This document shows positions 1 to 8,436 of a stretch of DNA of 28,295 nt, piece by piece. Every line of letters starts with the position of its first letter. Positions within the stretch are counted from its first letter, which is position 1. Below the pieces are notes generated by a model. That model worked only from the letters and a program-made list of their open reading frames with translations, was not told the origin of the DNA and made no database searches. Both the position numbers and the translations under genes were made by a program. This DNA comes from Burkholderiaceae bacterium (lineage in GTDB: Bacteria > Pseudomonadota > Gammaproteobacteria > Burkholderiales > Burkholderiaceae): contig CANCQD010000021.1 of assembly GCA_947380285.1 (NCBI GenBank), positions 1 to 28,295 of the forward strand, read 5' to 3'.

Positions 1-43
1 AAGAAACAACCCTAAGATAGATGGCATTGCATACCGATAAGAA

Positions 44-313
44 TTACTTACGGAGACCTAATTTCTCAATCAATGCGCGATAGCGATCCAAATCTTTGCC
101 TTTGAGGTAATCCAAGAGGCGACGGCGACGTGAAACCATCTTCAACAAACCGCGACGGCTGTGATGATCTTTAGCGTTAGCCTTGAAATGGGGGGTTAAT
201 TCATTGATGCGGGCTGTAAGCAATGAAACTTGAACTTCAGGGCTACCCGTATCGTTTGCGCTGCGCGCGTTATCTTTGACGATTTCCGCCGTTTTAATAT
301 CAGCAACTGCCAT
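44..313 (-). CDS. rpsO: 30S ribosomal protein S15
   Basis: This 89-residue protein is the usual length for S15, a primary binding protein of the central domain of 16S rRNA in the small ribosomal subunit. The family core is plain: [14 protein letters not shown] near residues 23-36, the [16 protein letters not shown] segment near 49-64 that contacts rRNA, and a final LGLRK. The ATG at 313 is supported by a Shine-Dalgarno AAGGAG (322-327, minus) 8 bases upstream. In many bacteria rpsO is followed by pnp and its mRNA is autoregulated by S15; the gene after it here would lie left of position 1 and is not visible. The promoter-to-start distance of about 100 bases leaves room for such a leader structure, but I did not identify one. 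Confidence 0.98.
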   Translation of the reverse strand: MAVADIKTAEIVKDNARSANDTGSPEVQVSLLTARINELTPHFKANAKDHHSRRGLLKMVSRRRRLLDYLKGKDLDRYRALIEKLGLRK

Positions 314-415
314 TTTTAATACTCCTTACTTGCGAACACTTGAGCTCTCACCCAATTCGTGTCGTGCGTGATTAACAAAATAAAACAAAAAAGCTTTACA
401 AATCAAAGCCCTCGA

Positions 416-445
416 ATTGTAGCAGATACCTCATTTATAGGTCCA
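416..445 (-). promoter_or_regulatory. Probable sigma70 promoter of rpsO
   Basis: On the minus strand a -10 hexamer TACAAT (416-421, five of six consensus bases) lies about 100 bases upstream of rpsO. A weak -35 candidate TGGACC (440-445) stands 18 bases further upstream. The -10 is good and the -35 is poor; assignment is by position only. Confidence 0.4.
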
Positions 446-511
446 GCATTGAGATAGCAGCCAATTATCAATTGATGGGTACCAAATATAGATCCGATAA
501 CTGAATATGAA

Positions 512-563
512 AATACCTGTTAAATTACTTAAAAATCAGCAATATAGGCATTTTAAAGGTATT
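512..563. repeat. Imperfect inverted repeat upstream of the DUF3302 operon
   Basis: The arms AATACCTGTTAAAT (512-525) and ATTTTAAAGGTATT (550-563) are reverse complements at 12 of 14 positions, with a 24-base spacer. The dyad ends 35 bases before the ATG of the DUF3302 gene, in the only non-coding stretch that could hold the control region of the envelope operon. It could be an operator or chance in AT-rich DNA. No regulator gene is adjacent. The rest of 330-598 shows no gene. Confidence 0.35.
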
Positions 564-598
564 CATAACCGCATTTCCAGCAATCTACGTCATAAATC

Positions 599-988
599 AT
601 GAAAAAACACCCTTTTACTGCCTTTGTAATACCGTTATTAATGGCGCCATGCTTGGCAAATGCGTCGTTTTTACCCCCTGACATGATTGATGGATTTGCC
701 AATATCGTGTCTTGGGTAGTTCTTATCGTTATGCCGGTAGGTTTCATTGCCGGCTTTTGGTATGTCCATATCCTGCCAGACACGATTGCTAAGAGAAGAG
801 AGCACCCGCAAAGGGATGCAATCCATGCGTTATGCATTCTCTCCCTCTTTGTAGGTGGCTTGCTTTGGCCTCTTGCCTACCTATGGGCATATACGCGACC
901 TACGATGTACAAGATTGCTTATGGAACCGATAAATACATGCCTCTAGAAAAAGAGCATAAACAAGGGCAGCACACCGAGGTGAAATAA
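599..988 (+). CDS. DUF3302 family inner membrane protein, YiaW-like
   Basis: A 129-residue membrane protein. Residues 1-23 form a hydrophobic N-terminal segment that may be a signal peptide (possible cleavage after ANA), followed by membrane spans at about 33-57 and 75-98. The central segment LPDTIAKRREHPQRDAIH (59-76) followed by a W/F-rich span matches what I know of E. coli YiaW and its DUF3302 relatives. YiaW is paired with the HlyD-like protein YiaV, and the next gene here, 2 bases downstream, is a YiaV-like protein, which strengthens the call. The molecular function of the family is not established. There is no clear Shine-Dalgarno before the ATG. It is likely the first gene of a four-gene envelope operon. 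Confidence 0.85.
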   Translation: MKKHPFTAFVIPLLMAPCLANASFLPPDMIDGFANIVSWVVLIVMPVGFIAGFWYVHILPDTIAKRREHPQRDAIHALCILSLFVGGLLWPLAYLWAYTRPTMYKIAYGTDKYMPLEKEHKQGQHTEVK

Positions 989-990
989 GC

Positions 991-1947
991 ATGGAAGCAC
1001 TAATTCTTGGCATCTATGCCGGCATCGTTTGGCTGATCTTTTTCAAGTACAAATTACTTCCATGGAATACCTTGGCAAAAGTCATCGTATTTACGATTCC
1101 CGTTGTAGGAATGATTACGCTGATATTGCTACTCAATATATTTTCACCCTCCTCTAGCAATGTTGTCGTCGTTAGAAATTCCGTTGGCATTGTGAGTCAA
1201 GTAAAGGGTCGCGTTACTGAAGTGCCAGTCATAGTAAATCAACGCGTCAAAAAGGGAGATGTCCTTTTCAAAATTGACCCAACCCAATTTCAAGCATCAG
1301 TCAATGCCCTTAAAGCTAAACTTAAATTGGCTAAGTTACGCGTTAAAGAAAATGATGCGCTTGTTAAAAGCGGCTCCGGCAATCGTTTTGACTTAGAAAA
1401 AGCTGAGGCTGATCTTACTGAGCTCAGTGAACAAACAATCAATTCTGAATATGATTTGGAACAAACCACTGTCAGAGCTCCTAGCGACGGCACGGTTGTC
1501 AACGTGCAATTACGACCAGGTGCTTTTGTAGCCGCCTTTCCAATAGCTTCTGTCATGACTTTCATGGAAGACACGCCTCAAATCTATGCATTGTTTAATC
1601 AGAATGAGTTACACCAAATTGAAGTTGGCAATGAGGCTGAGTTTTACATTCCCAGCTTTCCTGGAAAGATTCTTAAAGCAAAAGTGGAATCCATCATCCT
1701 AGCTGAGGGTCAAGGTCAAATCAATGTCAGTGGCAATCTACCCACCACAGGCTTAAGAGAAATTCCAGTGAATCGTTTTGCCGTGAAATTGCAGATGGAC
1801 GATCGTCATGCAGAGTTATTGCTACCCGCTGGTGCTGTTGGAGATGGCGCAGTGTACACAGACCATTTAGCGTTCTTACACATTATTCGCAAAGTGATGT
1901 TACGTATCAGCACTAAGCTGAACTACATTATTCCCAAACTTCATTAA
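991..1947 (+). CDS. HlyD-family membrane fusion protein, YiaV/YibH-like
   Basis: This 318-residue protein has two hydrophobic segments (about 2-19 and 29-51), then a periplasmic part with the HlyD/EmrA layout. The first half of the barrel-sandwich domain is at 60-100 (KGRVTEVPVIVNQRVKKGDVLFKIDP), a helical hairpin at 101-158, the second half at 160-190 (TVRAPSDGTVVNVQLRPGAFV), then a beta-barrel part to about 285. Members link an inner-membrane transporter to an outer-membrane channel. Translation is probably coupled to DUF3302: the gap is 2 bases and GAGGTG within the previous gene can act as the ribosome site. The next gene encodes the outer-membrane partner, but no pump is present, so the driving component must be elsewhere or be the DUF3302 protein. 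Substrate unknown. Confidence 0.88.
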   Translation: MEALILGIYAGIVWLIFFKYKLLPWNTLAKVIVFTIPVVGMITLILLLNIFSPSSSNVVVVRNSVGIVSQVKGRVTEVPVIVNQRVKKGDVLFKIDPTQFQASVNALKAKLKLAKLRVKENDALVKSGSGNRFDLEKAEADLTELSEQTINSEYDLEQTTVRAPSDGTVVNVQLRPGAFVAAFPIASVMTFMEDTPQIYALFNQNELHQIEVGNEAEFYIPSFPGKILKAKVESIILAEGQGQINVSGNLPTTGLREIPVNRFAVKLQMDDRHAELLLPAGAVGDGAVYTDHLAFLHIIRKVMLRISTKLNYIIPKLH

Positions 1948-1955
1948 CAATAGAG

Positions 1956-3359
1956 ATGCATAAACCACATCTGAACTCGTTTCATAAAGTTGCACTCTAC
2001 GTATTGGGGGCGATTACTTTAAGTGCTTGCACCATTAGTCCGCTCAAGAATAATAAGGAGCTAGTGGATCAATCGTTGCCCAATACAAATGTCCCAAAAC
2101 AATTTCAAGCCGATAAAAACAGTACTCAAGATTCCATTAGTGTCGATGATGTTTGGCTCAAGCAATTTAATGATCCTGAACTCAATGCCTTAGTAGTTGA
2201 GGCATTAGAAAATAATCCCAGCATTCGCATCATTGCGGCACGAAGAACACAATCTGAAGCATTAATTAATGCTGCTGGTGGCTCACAATATCCTGGCATA
2301 AATGCGATCGGCAATACTGGTAGCAAAGCTGGCTCCAGCGGAACTGGGTTAACAGGATTCTATATAGGCGCTAATTGGGAACTCGATCTATGGGGCCGTG
2401 TACGCACATCCATTGCAGGCGCTGAACAAAATTCCAAAGCTATTAATGCCGATCAAGATGCAGCGCGCCTATCTTTGATAGCCACATTAGCCAAATCAGT
2501 TTGGCTTGCACGCAGCCTACAAGAGCAAGCGCAATTAGCAAAAGATAATGCCGACGCATCACAAAAAATTGCGGAGCTGACTCAAGTACGAGAAAAAATT
2601 GGCGCATCATCCGCTAACGATGTATCAGTCACTAAAATTAGTGCAGCTCAAGCACAAGAGATTGCACTTAATAGCGCTTTAGCACGTGACCAAGCACTGC
2701 GTGCAGTTGAAACTCTAGTGGGGCGTTATCCGAAAGCTGAGCCCCTCAAAACTACTGCATTACCAGCCCTTCCAAAACCTGTTGCACCTGGCTTACCATC
2801 TGATCTATTGGAACGCAGACCTGATTTGATTGCTGCCGAGGCCCGTGTCAACAGCGCCTTCTATCTTGCCGATGAAAAGCGACTTGCAAGACTTCCAAAG
2901 ATCAGCCTAACCGCTGGTTACGGCTACATTAATAGCCAAATCTTCACATTGGTTAATGGCTCAAGCACTAGTTTTGGCGTGGGCGCAAATGTAGCGCTTC
3001 CTTTATTCCAAGGGGGCGCTATTGAAGCGCAGATTGCCTATCAAAACGCAGAGGCGCAAGCGGCACTCGCCAACTATGGCAAGGTAGTTCTCGCAGCATT
3101 CAATGATGTAGAAAATGCATTAAATGGCGAAGCAATATGGCGTGACCGCAGCACTCAATTACAAACCCAACTCATCCAACAGACGCGTGTCATGAAAAGC
3201 ACGGAGACTGAGTTTCAAATTGGTAGAATTGATCAACGTCAAATTGCGCAGCAACGCATCAAAACAAACAGTACCGATATCAGCTTGCGACAAGGTCAAG
3301 TAGATGCTCTGGCCCAGCGAGTCAACCTATACCTTGCCCTTGGCGGCTCGGCCGATTAA
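1956..3359 (+). CDS. NodT-type outer membrane efflux lipoprotein (TolC superfamily)
   Basis: A 467-residue outer-membrane factor. The N-terminus is a lipoprotein signal with lipobox LSAC and acylated Cys25. Family hallmarks follow: WLKQFNDPELNALVVEAL at about 67-84, the WELDLWGRVR motif near 140, LLERRPDLIAAEARV near 285, and PKISLTAGYG soon after. The two halves repeat the TolC helical hairpin plus beta-barrel strand layout. Such proteins form trimeric channels across the outer membrane and periplasm and dock with a fusion protein such as the HlyD-like product encoded 8 bases upstream. The Shine-Dalgarno (AGAG) is weak, so translation may depend on coupling to the upstream gene. Substrate cannot be read from the sequence. 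Confidence 0.93.
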   Translation: MHKPHLNSFHKVALYVLGAITLSACTISPLKNNKELVDQSLPNTNVPKQFQADKNSTQDSISVDDVWLKQFNDPELNALVVEALENNPSIRIIAARRTQSEALINAAGGSQYPGINAIGNTGSKAGSSGTGLTGFYIGANWELDLWGRVRTSIAGAEQNSKAINADQDAARLSLIATLAKSVWLARSLQEQAQLAKDNADASQKIAELTQVREKIGASSANDVSVTKISAAQAQEIALNSALARDQALRAVETLVGRYPKAEPLKTTALPALPKPVAPGLPSDLLERRPDLIAAEARVNSAFYLADEKRLARLPKISLTAGYGYINSQIFTLVNGSSTSFGVGANVALPLFQGGAIEAQIAYQNAEAQAALANYGKVVLAAFNDVENALNGEAIWRDRSTQLQTQLIQQTRVMKSTETEFQIGRIDQRQIAQQRIKTNSTDISLRQGQVDALAQRVNLYLALGGSAD

Positions 3360-3377
3360 CCTCCCCACTACAACACC

Positions 3378-3968
3378 ATGAAAAAATTACTTAAGCTGAC
3401 CTTGATCTGCGTCGCATTCTTATCGCCAACCTACTCTTACGCTCAGTTTGGCTCCTTGTTTGGTCCAGACAAAACGATCGCCGAGCAACGTCAGGATGTA
3501 ATGATTAAGAATCAGGCAATCCTGAAACATCTCTATGAAGCCCAACCCAAAGCCAAAGAGTTGATTGAAAAATCAGTGGGCTACGCAACCTTTAGCAACT
3601 TTGGTATGAAAATATTGATTGCAGGCGGTGGCACTGGCAGCGGCGTAGTAATCAATAAAGCCAATAAAAAACCGATCTTTATGAATATGGCTGAAGTTCA
3701 AGCTGGCCTGGGGATTGGAATTAAATCTTTCCAAAATATTTTTGTATTTGAAACTGAAGCTGCCATGAATGACTTTGTGAATTCAGGCTGGACTTTTGGC
3801 GGTCAAGTAACCGCTGCTGCTAAATACGAAAAAGATGGTGGTGCTTATCAAGACGCTACGGTAGTTGCCCCTGGTGTATTAATGTATCAATTAACTGACT
3901 CCGGCCTTGCCGCTGAAATCACCGGCAAAGGCACGAAGTATTATAAGAACACCGACTTAAATAAGTAA
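3378..3968 (+). CDS. Secreted YSC84/SYLF-domain lipid-binding protein
   Basis: A 196-residue protein with a Sec signal peptide (hydrophobic 7-16, likely cleavage after SYA, residue 22). The mature part carries the SYLF/Ysc84 pattern: residues about 60-95 hold AKELIEKSVGYATFSNFG and then the glycine-rich GGGTGSGVVI, followed by QAGLGIGIKSFQNIFVFET and the segment SGWTFGGQVTAAA. SYLF domains bind phosphoinositides in eukaryotes; bacterial exported members are poorly understood and are usually annotated as lipid-binding. It lies 18 bases after the outer-membrane channel gene on the same strand and is the last gene of this run, so an envelope role is likely. Confidence 0.88.
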   Translation: MKKLLKLTLICVAFLSPTYSYAQFGSLFGPDKTIAEQRQDVMIKNQAILKHLYEAQPKAKELIEKSVGYATFSNFGMKILIAGGGTGSGVVINKANKKPIFMNMAEVQAGLGIGIKSFQNIFVFETEAAMNDFVNSGWTFGGQVTAAAKYEKDGGAYQDATVVAPGVLMYQLTDSGLAAEITGKGTKYYKNTDLNK

Positions 3969-3988
3969 AACATCAGCAATACTCTAGG

Positions 3989-4018
3989 CAGATGACCCAA
4001 TGATTAAGGGGTCATCTG
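3989..4018. terminator. Perfect 10-bp hairpin between convergent genes, overlapping the leuA stop
   Basis: CAGATGACCC (3989-3998) pairs perfectly with GGGTCATCTG (4009-4018) around a 10-base loop. On the minus strand the 5' arm is made of the last sense codons of leuA (Gln-Met-Thr-Pro) and the loop holds the stop codon. Neither side has a clear T-run, so it is a poor intrinsic terminator by the usual rule, but its place between two convergent operons suggests a bidirectional 3'-end or RNA-stabilising structure. Confidence 0.6.
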
Positions 4019-5551
4019 GGCATTGAGTTTTGCAAGGCTCGGATCGTGCAATTTATTCAAAGCAGATAAATACGCTTTTGCGGAAGCGGCAATGATGTCC
4101 GGGTCTGTACCAACACCATTCACAATGCGCCCACCCTTTGCCAAGCGCACAGTAACCTCTCCTTGAGATTGCGTTCCTGAGGTAATCGCGTTGACTGAAT
4201 AGAGCAACTGCTCTGCACCACTCTTCGCAATTTCTTCGATTGCATTCAGGCTTGCATCCACTGGGCCATTTCCTTCTGCTTCAGAGGTCATCTCTTTATC
4301 ACCCATGCGGAATGTCACGCGTGATTTTGGGCGCTCACCAGTTTCCGAATGCTGACTTAATGAAATAAATTTGTAATGCTCACCCTCTTCAGCTGCCGCT
4401 GAATCTGACATGATGGCAATAATATCTTCGTCAAAAATTTCAGATTTTTGATCTGCTAATGTTTTGAATCGAATGAACGCTTCATTCAAATCAGACTCAG
4501 CTTCGACGGTGATCCCTAACTCTTGCAAACGCTGTTTAAAGGCGTTACGGCCAGACAATTTACCCAAAACAATCTTATTTGCAGACCAACCTACATCTTC
4601 TGCGCGCATAATTTCATAAGTATCGCGGTTCTTCAAAATACCATCTTGGTGAATACCAGATGTATGGGCAAATGCATTCGCACCCACCACAGCCTTATTT
4701 GGCTGAACTACGAAGCCGGTAATCTGAGAAACCAATTTAGAAGCAGGAACGATTTGAGTCGCATCAATATTACAAACCATATCAAAGTAGTCTTTGCGGG
4801 TACGCAATGACATCACAATCTCTTCTAACGCAGTGTTACCAGCACGCTCTCCTAAGCCATTAATCGTGCACTCAATTTGACGAGCGCCACCAATTTTGAC
4901 GCCTGCCAAAGAATTGGCAACTGCCATTCCTAAATCGTTATGGCAATGCACCGACCAAACCGCTTTATCAGAATTGGGTACTCGAGTACGTAAGGTTTTT
5001 ATAAAATCACCATATAACTCTGGAGTCGCGTAACCAACGGTATCGGGAATATTAATTGTCGATGCACCTTCATTAATGACGGCCTCTACTACCCTGCACA
5101 AGAAATCCATTTCTGAGCGATAGCCATCTTCCGCAGAAAATTCAATATCAGAAGCTAAGTTTCTAGCAAAACGAATCGAACGTTTAGCTTGCTCCAATAC
5201 TTCCTCTGGAGACATGCGCAACTTCACAGCCATATGCAATGGACTGGTTGCCAAAAAGGCATGAATCCGTTTCGCATTAGCGGCTTGCAAAGCATCTGCA
5301 GCGCGTGTGATGTCCTTGTCATTTGCTCTAGCCAATGAGCACACAATTGAGTCTTTGACTGCAGCAGCGACCGCAGAGATCGCTTGGAAGTCGCCTTCAG
5401 AGCTCGCAGCAAAACCTGCTTCAATCACATCCACCTTCAGACGCTCTAGTTGACGAGCAATGCGAACCTTCTCGTCCTTCGTCATCGACGCGCCAGGGGA
5501 TTGTTCGCCATCACGTAAGGTGGTATCAAAAATAATTACTTTGTCGCTCAT
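4004..5551 (-). CDS. leuA: 2-isopropylmalate synthase
   Basis: LeuA joins acetyl-CoA and 2-oxoisovalerate to give 2-isopropylmalate, the first committed step of leucine synthesis, in the cytosol. The 515-residue protein has the HMG-CoA-lyase-like TIM barrel with [12 protein letters not shown] at 9-20 and the metal-binding HCHND at 202-206, then the C-terminal regulatory domain (about 370-505) that normally binds leucine for feedback inhibition. I chose the ATG at 5551 because GGAGAG lies 6 bases before it; a GTG codon directly upstream (5554) would add one residue. It is last in the ilv-psd-pssA-leuA run, and 2-oxoisovalerate comes from that same pathway. A leucine-rich leader and terminator lie directly upstream, so leucine attenuation is expected. 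Confidence 0.98.
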   Translation of the reverse strand: MSDKVIIFDTTLRDGEQSPGASMTKDEKVRIARQLERLKVDVIEAGFAASSEGDFQAISAVAAAVKDSIVCSLARANDKDITRAADALQAANAKRIHAFLATSPLHMAVKLRMSPEEVLEQAKRSIRFARNLASDIEFSAEDGYRSEMDFLCRVVEAVINEGASTINIPDTVGYATPELYGDFIKTLRTRVPNSDKAVWSVHCHNDLGMAVANSLAGVKIGGARQIECTINGLGERAGNTALEEIVMSLRTRKDYFDMVCNIDATQIVPASKLVSQITGFVVQPNKAVVGANAFAHTSGIHQDGILKNRDTYEIMRAEDVGWSANKIVLGKLSGRNAFKQRLQELGITVEAESDLNEAFIRFKTLADQKSEIFDEDIIAIMSDSAAAEEGEHYKFISLSQHSETGERPKSRVTFRMGDKEMTSEAEGNGPVDASLNAIEEIAKSGAEQLLYSVNAITSGTQSQGEVTVRLAKGGRIVNGVGTDPDIIAASAKAYLSALNKLHDPSLAKLNAQMTP

Positions 5552-5601
5552 CACTACTCTCCAGTTTTAAATACTTCTGAACTTATGCATTTCAATCTTA
5601 T

Positions 5602-5630
5602 AAAACAAAAACCCCAGCAATTTGCTGGGG
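5602..5630 (-). terminator. Intrinsic terminator in the leuA leader (attenuator)
   Basis: On the minus strand CCCCAGC (5630-5624) pairs with GCTGGGG (5618-5612) around AAATT, directly followed by TTTTTGTTTTA (5611-5601). This is a textbook Rho-independent terminator. It lies between the leader-peptide stop (5670) and the leuA start (5551), so it can end transcription before leuA. It could also serve as the end of the upstream ilv-psd-pssA transcript. Confidence 0.88.
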
Positions 5631-5691
5631 CTGGTATTGGTGGTTAATGATTTGGTTTATCTCATTAACTCAGGCCTTACCCGCCCCAAGC
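5624..5691 (-). promoter_or_regulatory. Predicted antiterminator helix of the leu attenuator
   Basis: GCTTGGGGC (5691-5683), inside the leader-peptide frame, can pair with GCCCCAGC (5631-5624) through 8 base pairs with one bulged U. The second arm is the 5' half of the terminator, so the two structures exclude each other. Between the arms a small hairpin GTTAATGA/TCATTAAC (5669-5662 with 5650-5643) brings them together. A ribosome paused at the Leu run 5717-5706 would leave the first arm free; one that reaches the stop at 5670 would tend to cover it. This is hand folding without energy calculation. Confidence 0.6.
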
Positions 5692-5747
5692 TTTAGGCTT
5701 AGTGCTAGCAGAAGGAGGCCGGTTAACGGTGAGAAATTCATCAACAT
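5670..5747 (-). CDS. leuL: Leucine-rich leader peptide of leuA (LeuL-type)
   Basis: This 25-codon reading frame (ATG 5747, TGA 5672-5670) encodes a peptide with nine leucines, including four in a row at residues 11-14 (CTC CTT CTG CTA, 5717-5706) within TGLLLLALSLKL. Leu codons of nearly all types occur, with CTA three times. Its position before a terminator and leuA is that of the leu leader of enterobacteria, where scarce Leu-tRNA stalls the ribosome and prevents termination. The name is given by analogy of position and composition; enterobacterial LeuL is not conserved in sequence. There is no Shine-Dalgarno: TATATT (5759-5754) stands exactly 6 bases before the ATG, so the message may begin at the start codon. 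A second in-frame ATG is at 5741. Confidence 0.8.
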   Translation of the reverse strand: MLMNFSPLTGLLLLALSLKLGAGKA

Positions 5748-5753
5748 GGATTA

Positions 5754-5759
5754 AATATA
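5754..5759 (-). promoter_or_regulatory. Candidate -10 element for a leuL-leuA promoter
   Basis: TATATT (five of six consensus bases) at 5759-5754, then TAATCC, then the leader ATG at 5747. Transcription starting 7 bases after the hexamer would begin on the A of ATG. No convincing -35 is seen 16-19 bases upstream, where the sequence overlaps the end of pssA. Read-through from the ilv promoter is the alternative source of the leader RNA. Confidence 0.45.
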
Positions 5760-5775
5760 CCCCAAAATTTGCTGA

Positions 5776-6639
5776 TTAGCTAAAACGTTTGCCGCTTAGT
5801 CTTTCCCAGGCCCAAATGACATAGCCAGAGATTGAATACACCACAAACAAACCAAATAGGGTCAAAGGTGGATTAGATGAGATCAAAACAAAGGTCAAGA
5901 TCATCAACACCATCACCCCAAAAGGCACTCTGTAGCGTACATCCAAGGCTTTACCACTATAAAAACGAGCATTTGAGACCATGGTCAGGCCTGCGTAGAC
6001 GGCGATAAAAAAGGTGATCCAAGGTATAGCGGTATCGCGCACTGGAATCTTATTGTCATCAGCCAACCAAATAAAGCCAGCCATTAATGCTCCTGCAGCT
6101 GGACTTGGCAAGCCTTGGAAAAACTTCTTATCCACTACTCCAGTATTTACATTGAAGCGAGCCAGACGCAAAGCCGCACCAGCACAGTAAGTAAATGCAG
6201 CTAACCAACCCCATTTACCCAAATCTTTTAAGGCCCACTCATAGGCTACTAACGCGGGTGCAACACCAAACGACACCATATCAGCAAGGGAGTCGTATTG
6301 CTCACCAAATGAACTCTGGGTATTCGTCATCCGAGCAACGCGGCCATCCATACCATCAAGTACTAGTGAAGCAAAAATGGCGATAGCCGCAGTTTCAAAC
6401 TGGTGATTCATGGCATTCACGATTGCGAAGAAGCCGCAGAATAAGGCCGCAGTCGTAAAGGCATTTGGCAAAAGATAAATGCCTTTGCTGCGTAAGCGAG
6501 GCTTTTGCGGGTGCAACTCCTCTACTTCGTAATCAATCCCATCACCCAATTCCTCGGCCCATTGCTTATCAGTAGGCGGGGCATGACGATTGGAGATACT
6601 GCTACGTTCGATGCGACCACGACGGCGAAATGTACTCAA
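5776..6639 (-). CDS. pssA: CDP-diacylglycerol--serine O-phosphatidyltransferase
   Basis: PssA makes phosphatidylserine from CDP-diacylglycerol and serine at the inner membrane. The CDP-alcohol phosphotransferase signature is complete: D98-G99-x2-A102-R103-x8-G112-x3-D116-x3-D120 (numbered from the chosen start), and the rest is a series of hydrophobic spans. I chose the TTG at 6639 (LSTFRRRGRI, initiator read as Met): this leaves 25 bases after the psd stop, whereas the longest frame (6726) would overlap psd by 62 bases with a stretch that does not look like this family. An ATG in this region is absent, so the start is the least certain part. The product feeds Psd, encoded directly upstream. 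Confidence 0.93.
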   Translation of the reverse strand: MSTFRRRGRIERSSISNRHAPPTDKQWAEELGDGIDYEVEELHPQKPRLRSKGIYLLPNAFTTAALFCGFFAIVNAMNHQFETAAIAIFASLVLDGMDGRVARMTNTQSSFGEQYDSLADMVSFGVAPALVAYEWALKDLGKWGWLAAFTYCAGAALRLARFNVNTGVVDKKFFQGLPSPAAGALMAGFIWLADDNKIPVRDTAIPWITFFIAVYAGLTMVSNARFYSGKALDVRYRVPFGVMVLMILTFVLISSNPPLTLFGLFVVYSISGYVIWAWERLSGKRFS

Positions 6640-6664
6640 AGCGTATCCCGGTAAAAGATTCGAA

Positions 6665-7312
6665 TCAGTCCAAGCCTGGCAAACGTGCCAAAGCTGTATT
6701 TGTTGCAAAAACTTTATCGCCAACACTGACCAATGGTTCAGCAGTCAACGGCAAATACACATCAACTCTCGAGCCAAAGCGAATAAATCCATAGCGCTCA
6801 CCGGCTTTAAGGCGATCACCAACATGGGTGTAGCAAAGAATGCGGCGCGCAATTAAACCGGCAACCTGGACCAAAGTAACTACTTGACCATTAGCATCGA
6901 TCACAACGGCATTACGCTCGTTCTCTGTAGATGCTTTATCTAAATCCGCATTCACAAATTTGCCAGGGAAATACTGAATTTCCTTAACCAAACCATTTAC
7001 TGCGCTACGGTTGGAATGGACATTAAATACATTCATGAATACGCTAATTTTGAGCGCTTCACGTCCAGCATAAGGGTCATTGGCTTTTTCAACCACCACA
7101 ATTCGACCATCCGCTGGGGATAAAACCAGATCGCGACCAAGAGCAGGAATGCGCTGTGGATCACGAAAGAACTGCAGAACAAAAATAAAGATAATCCAAA
7201 GAGGCCAGGACCATGCGATGCCGCCCAAATAATGAACCAGCAAAGTCACTGCCCCCACTAACGCTAAATACGGCCAACCTTCTTTCGCAATAATGGGGTG
7301 TGGATACATCAT
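6665..7312 (-). CDS. psd: Phosphatidylserine decarboxylase proenzyme
   Basis: Psd decarboxylates phosphatidylserine to phosphatidylethanolamine. This is the short form (215 residues) with an N-terminal hydrophobic region (about 15-48), the conserved LSPADGRIV (64-72), [11 protein letters not shown] (92-102) and the self-cleavage site RFGS at 178-181, where Ser181 would become the pyruvoyl group of the alpha subunit. Two consecutive ATG codons (7312, 7309) are possible starts, and no strong ribosome site separates them. It sits between ilvC (56-base gap) and pssA, forming a phospholipid pair embedded in an amino acid gene cluster. Confidence 0.96.
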   Translation of the reverse strand: MMYPHPIIAKEGWPYLALVGAVTLLVHYLGGIAWSWPLWIIFIFVLQFFRDPQRIPALGRDLVLSPADGRIVVVEKANDPYAGREALKISVFMNVFNVHSNRSAVNGLVKEIQYFPGKFVNADLDKASTENERNAVVIDANGQVVTLVQVAGLIARRILCYTHVGDRLKAGERYGFIRFGSRVDVYLPLTAEPLVSVGDKVFATNTALARLPGLD

Positions 7313-7368
7313 CTTTGTTCTGAGCCTTGTTATTTACTGCTATTCGTTTTTTTGCTTCGCTTTAAAGC

Positions 7369-8427
<1,059 letters not shown>

Positions 8428-8436
8428 TTAATAAAA

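Noticed and set aside
553..837. Minus-strand frame of 94 codons opposite the DUF3302 gene
   Set aside because: It has no family resemblance and overlaps a gene with a recognised family pattern.
7359..7368. Palindrome GCTTTAAAGC after ilvC as a terminator
   Set aside because: On the coding strand it is followed by an A-run, not a T-run, and the stem is only 10 bases self-complementary without a proper loop.
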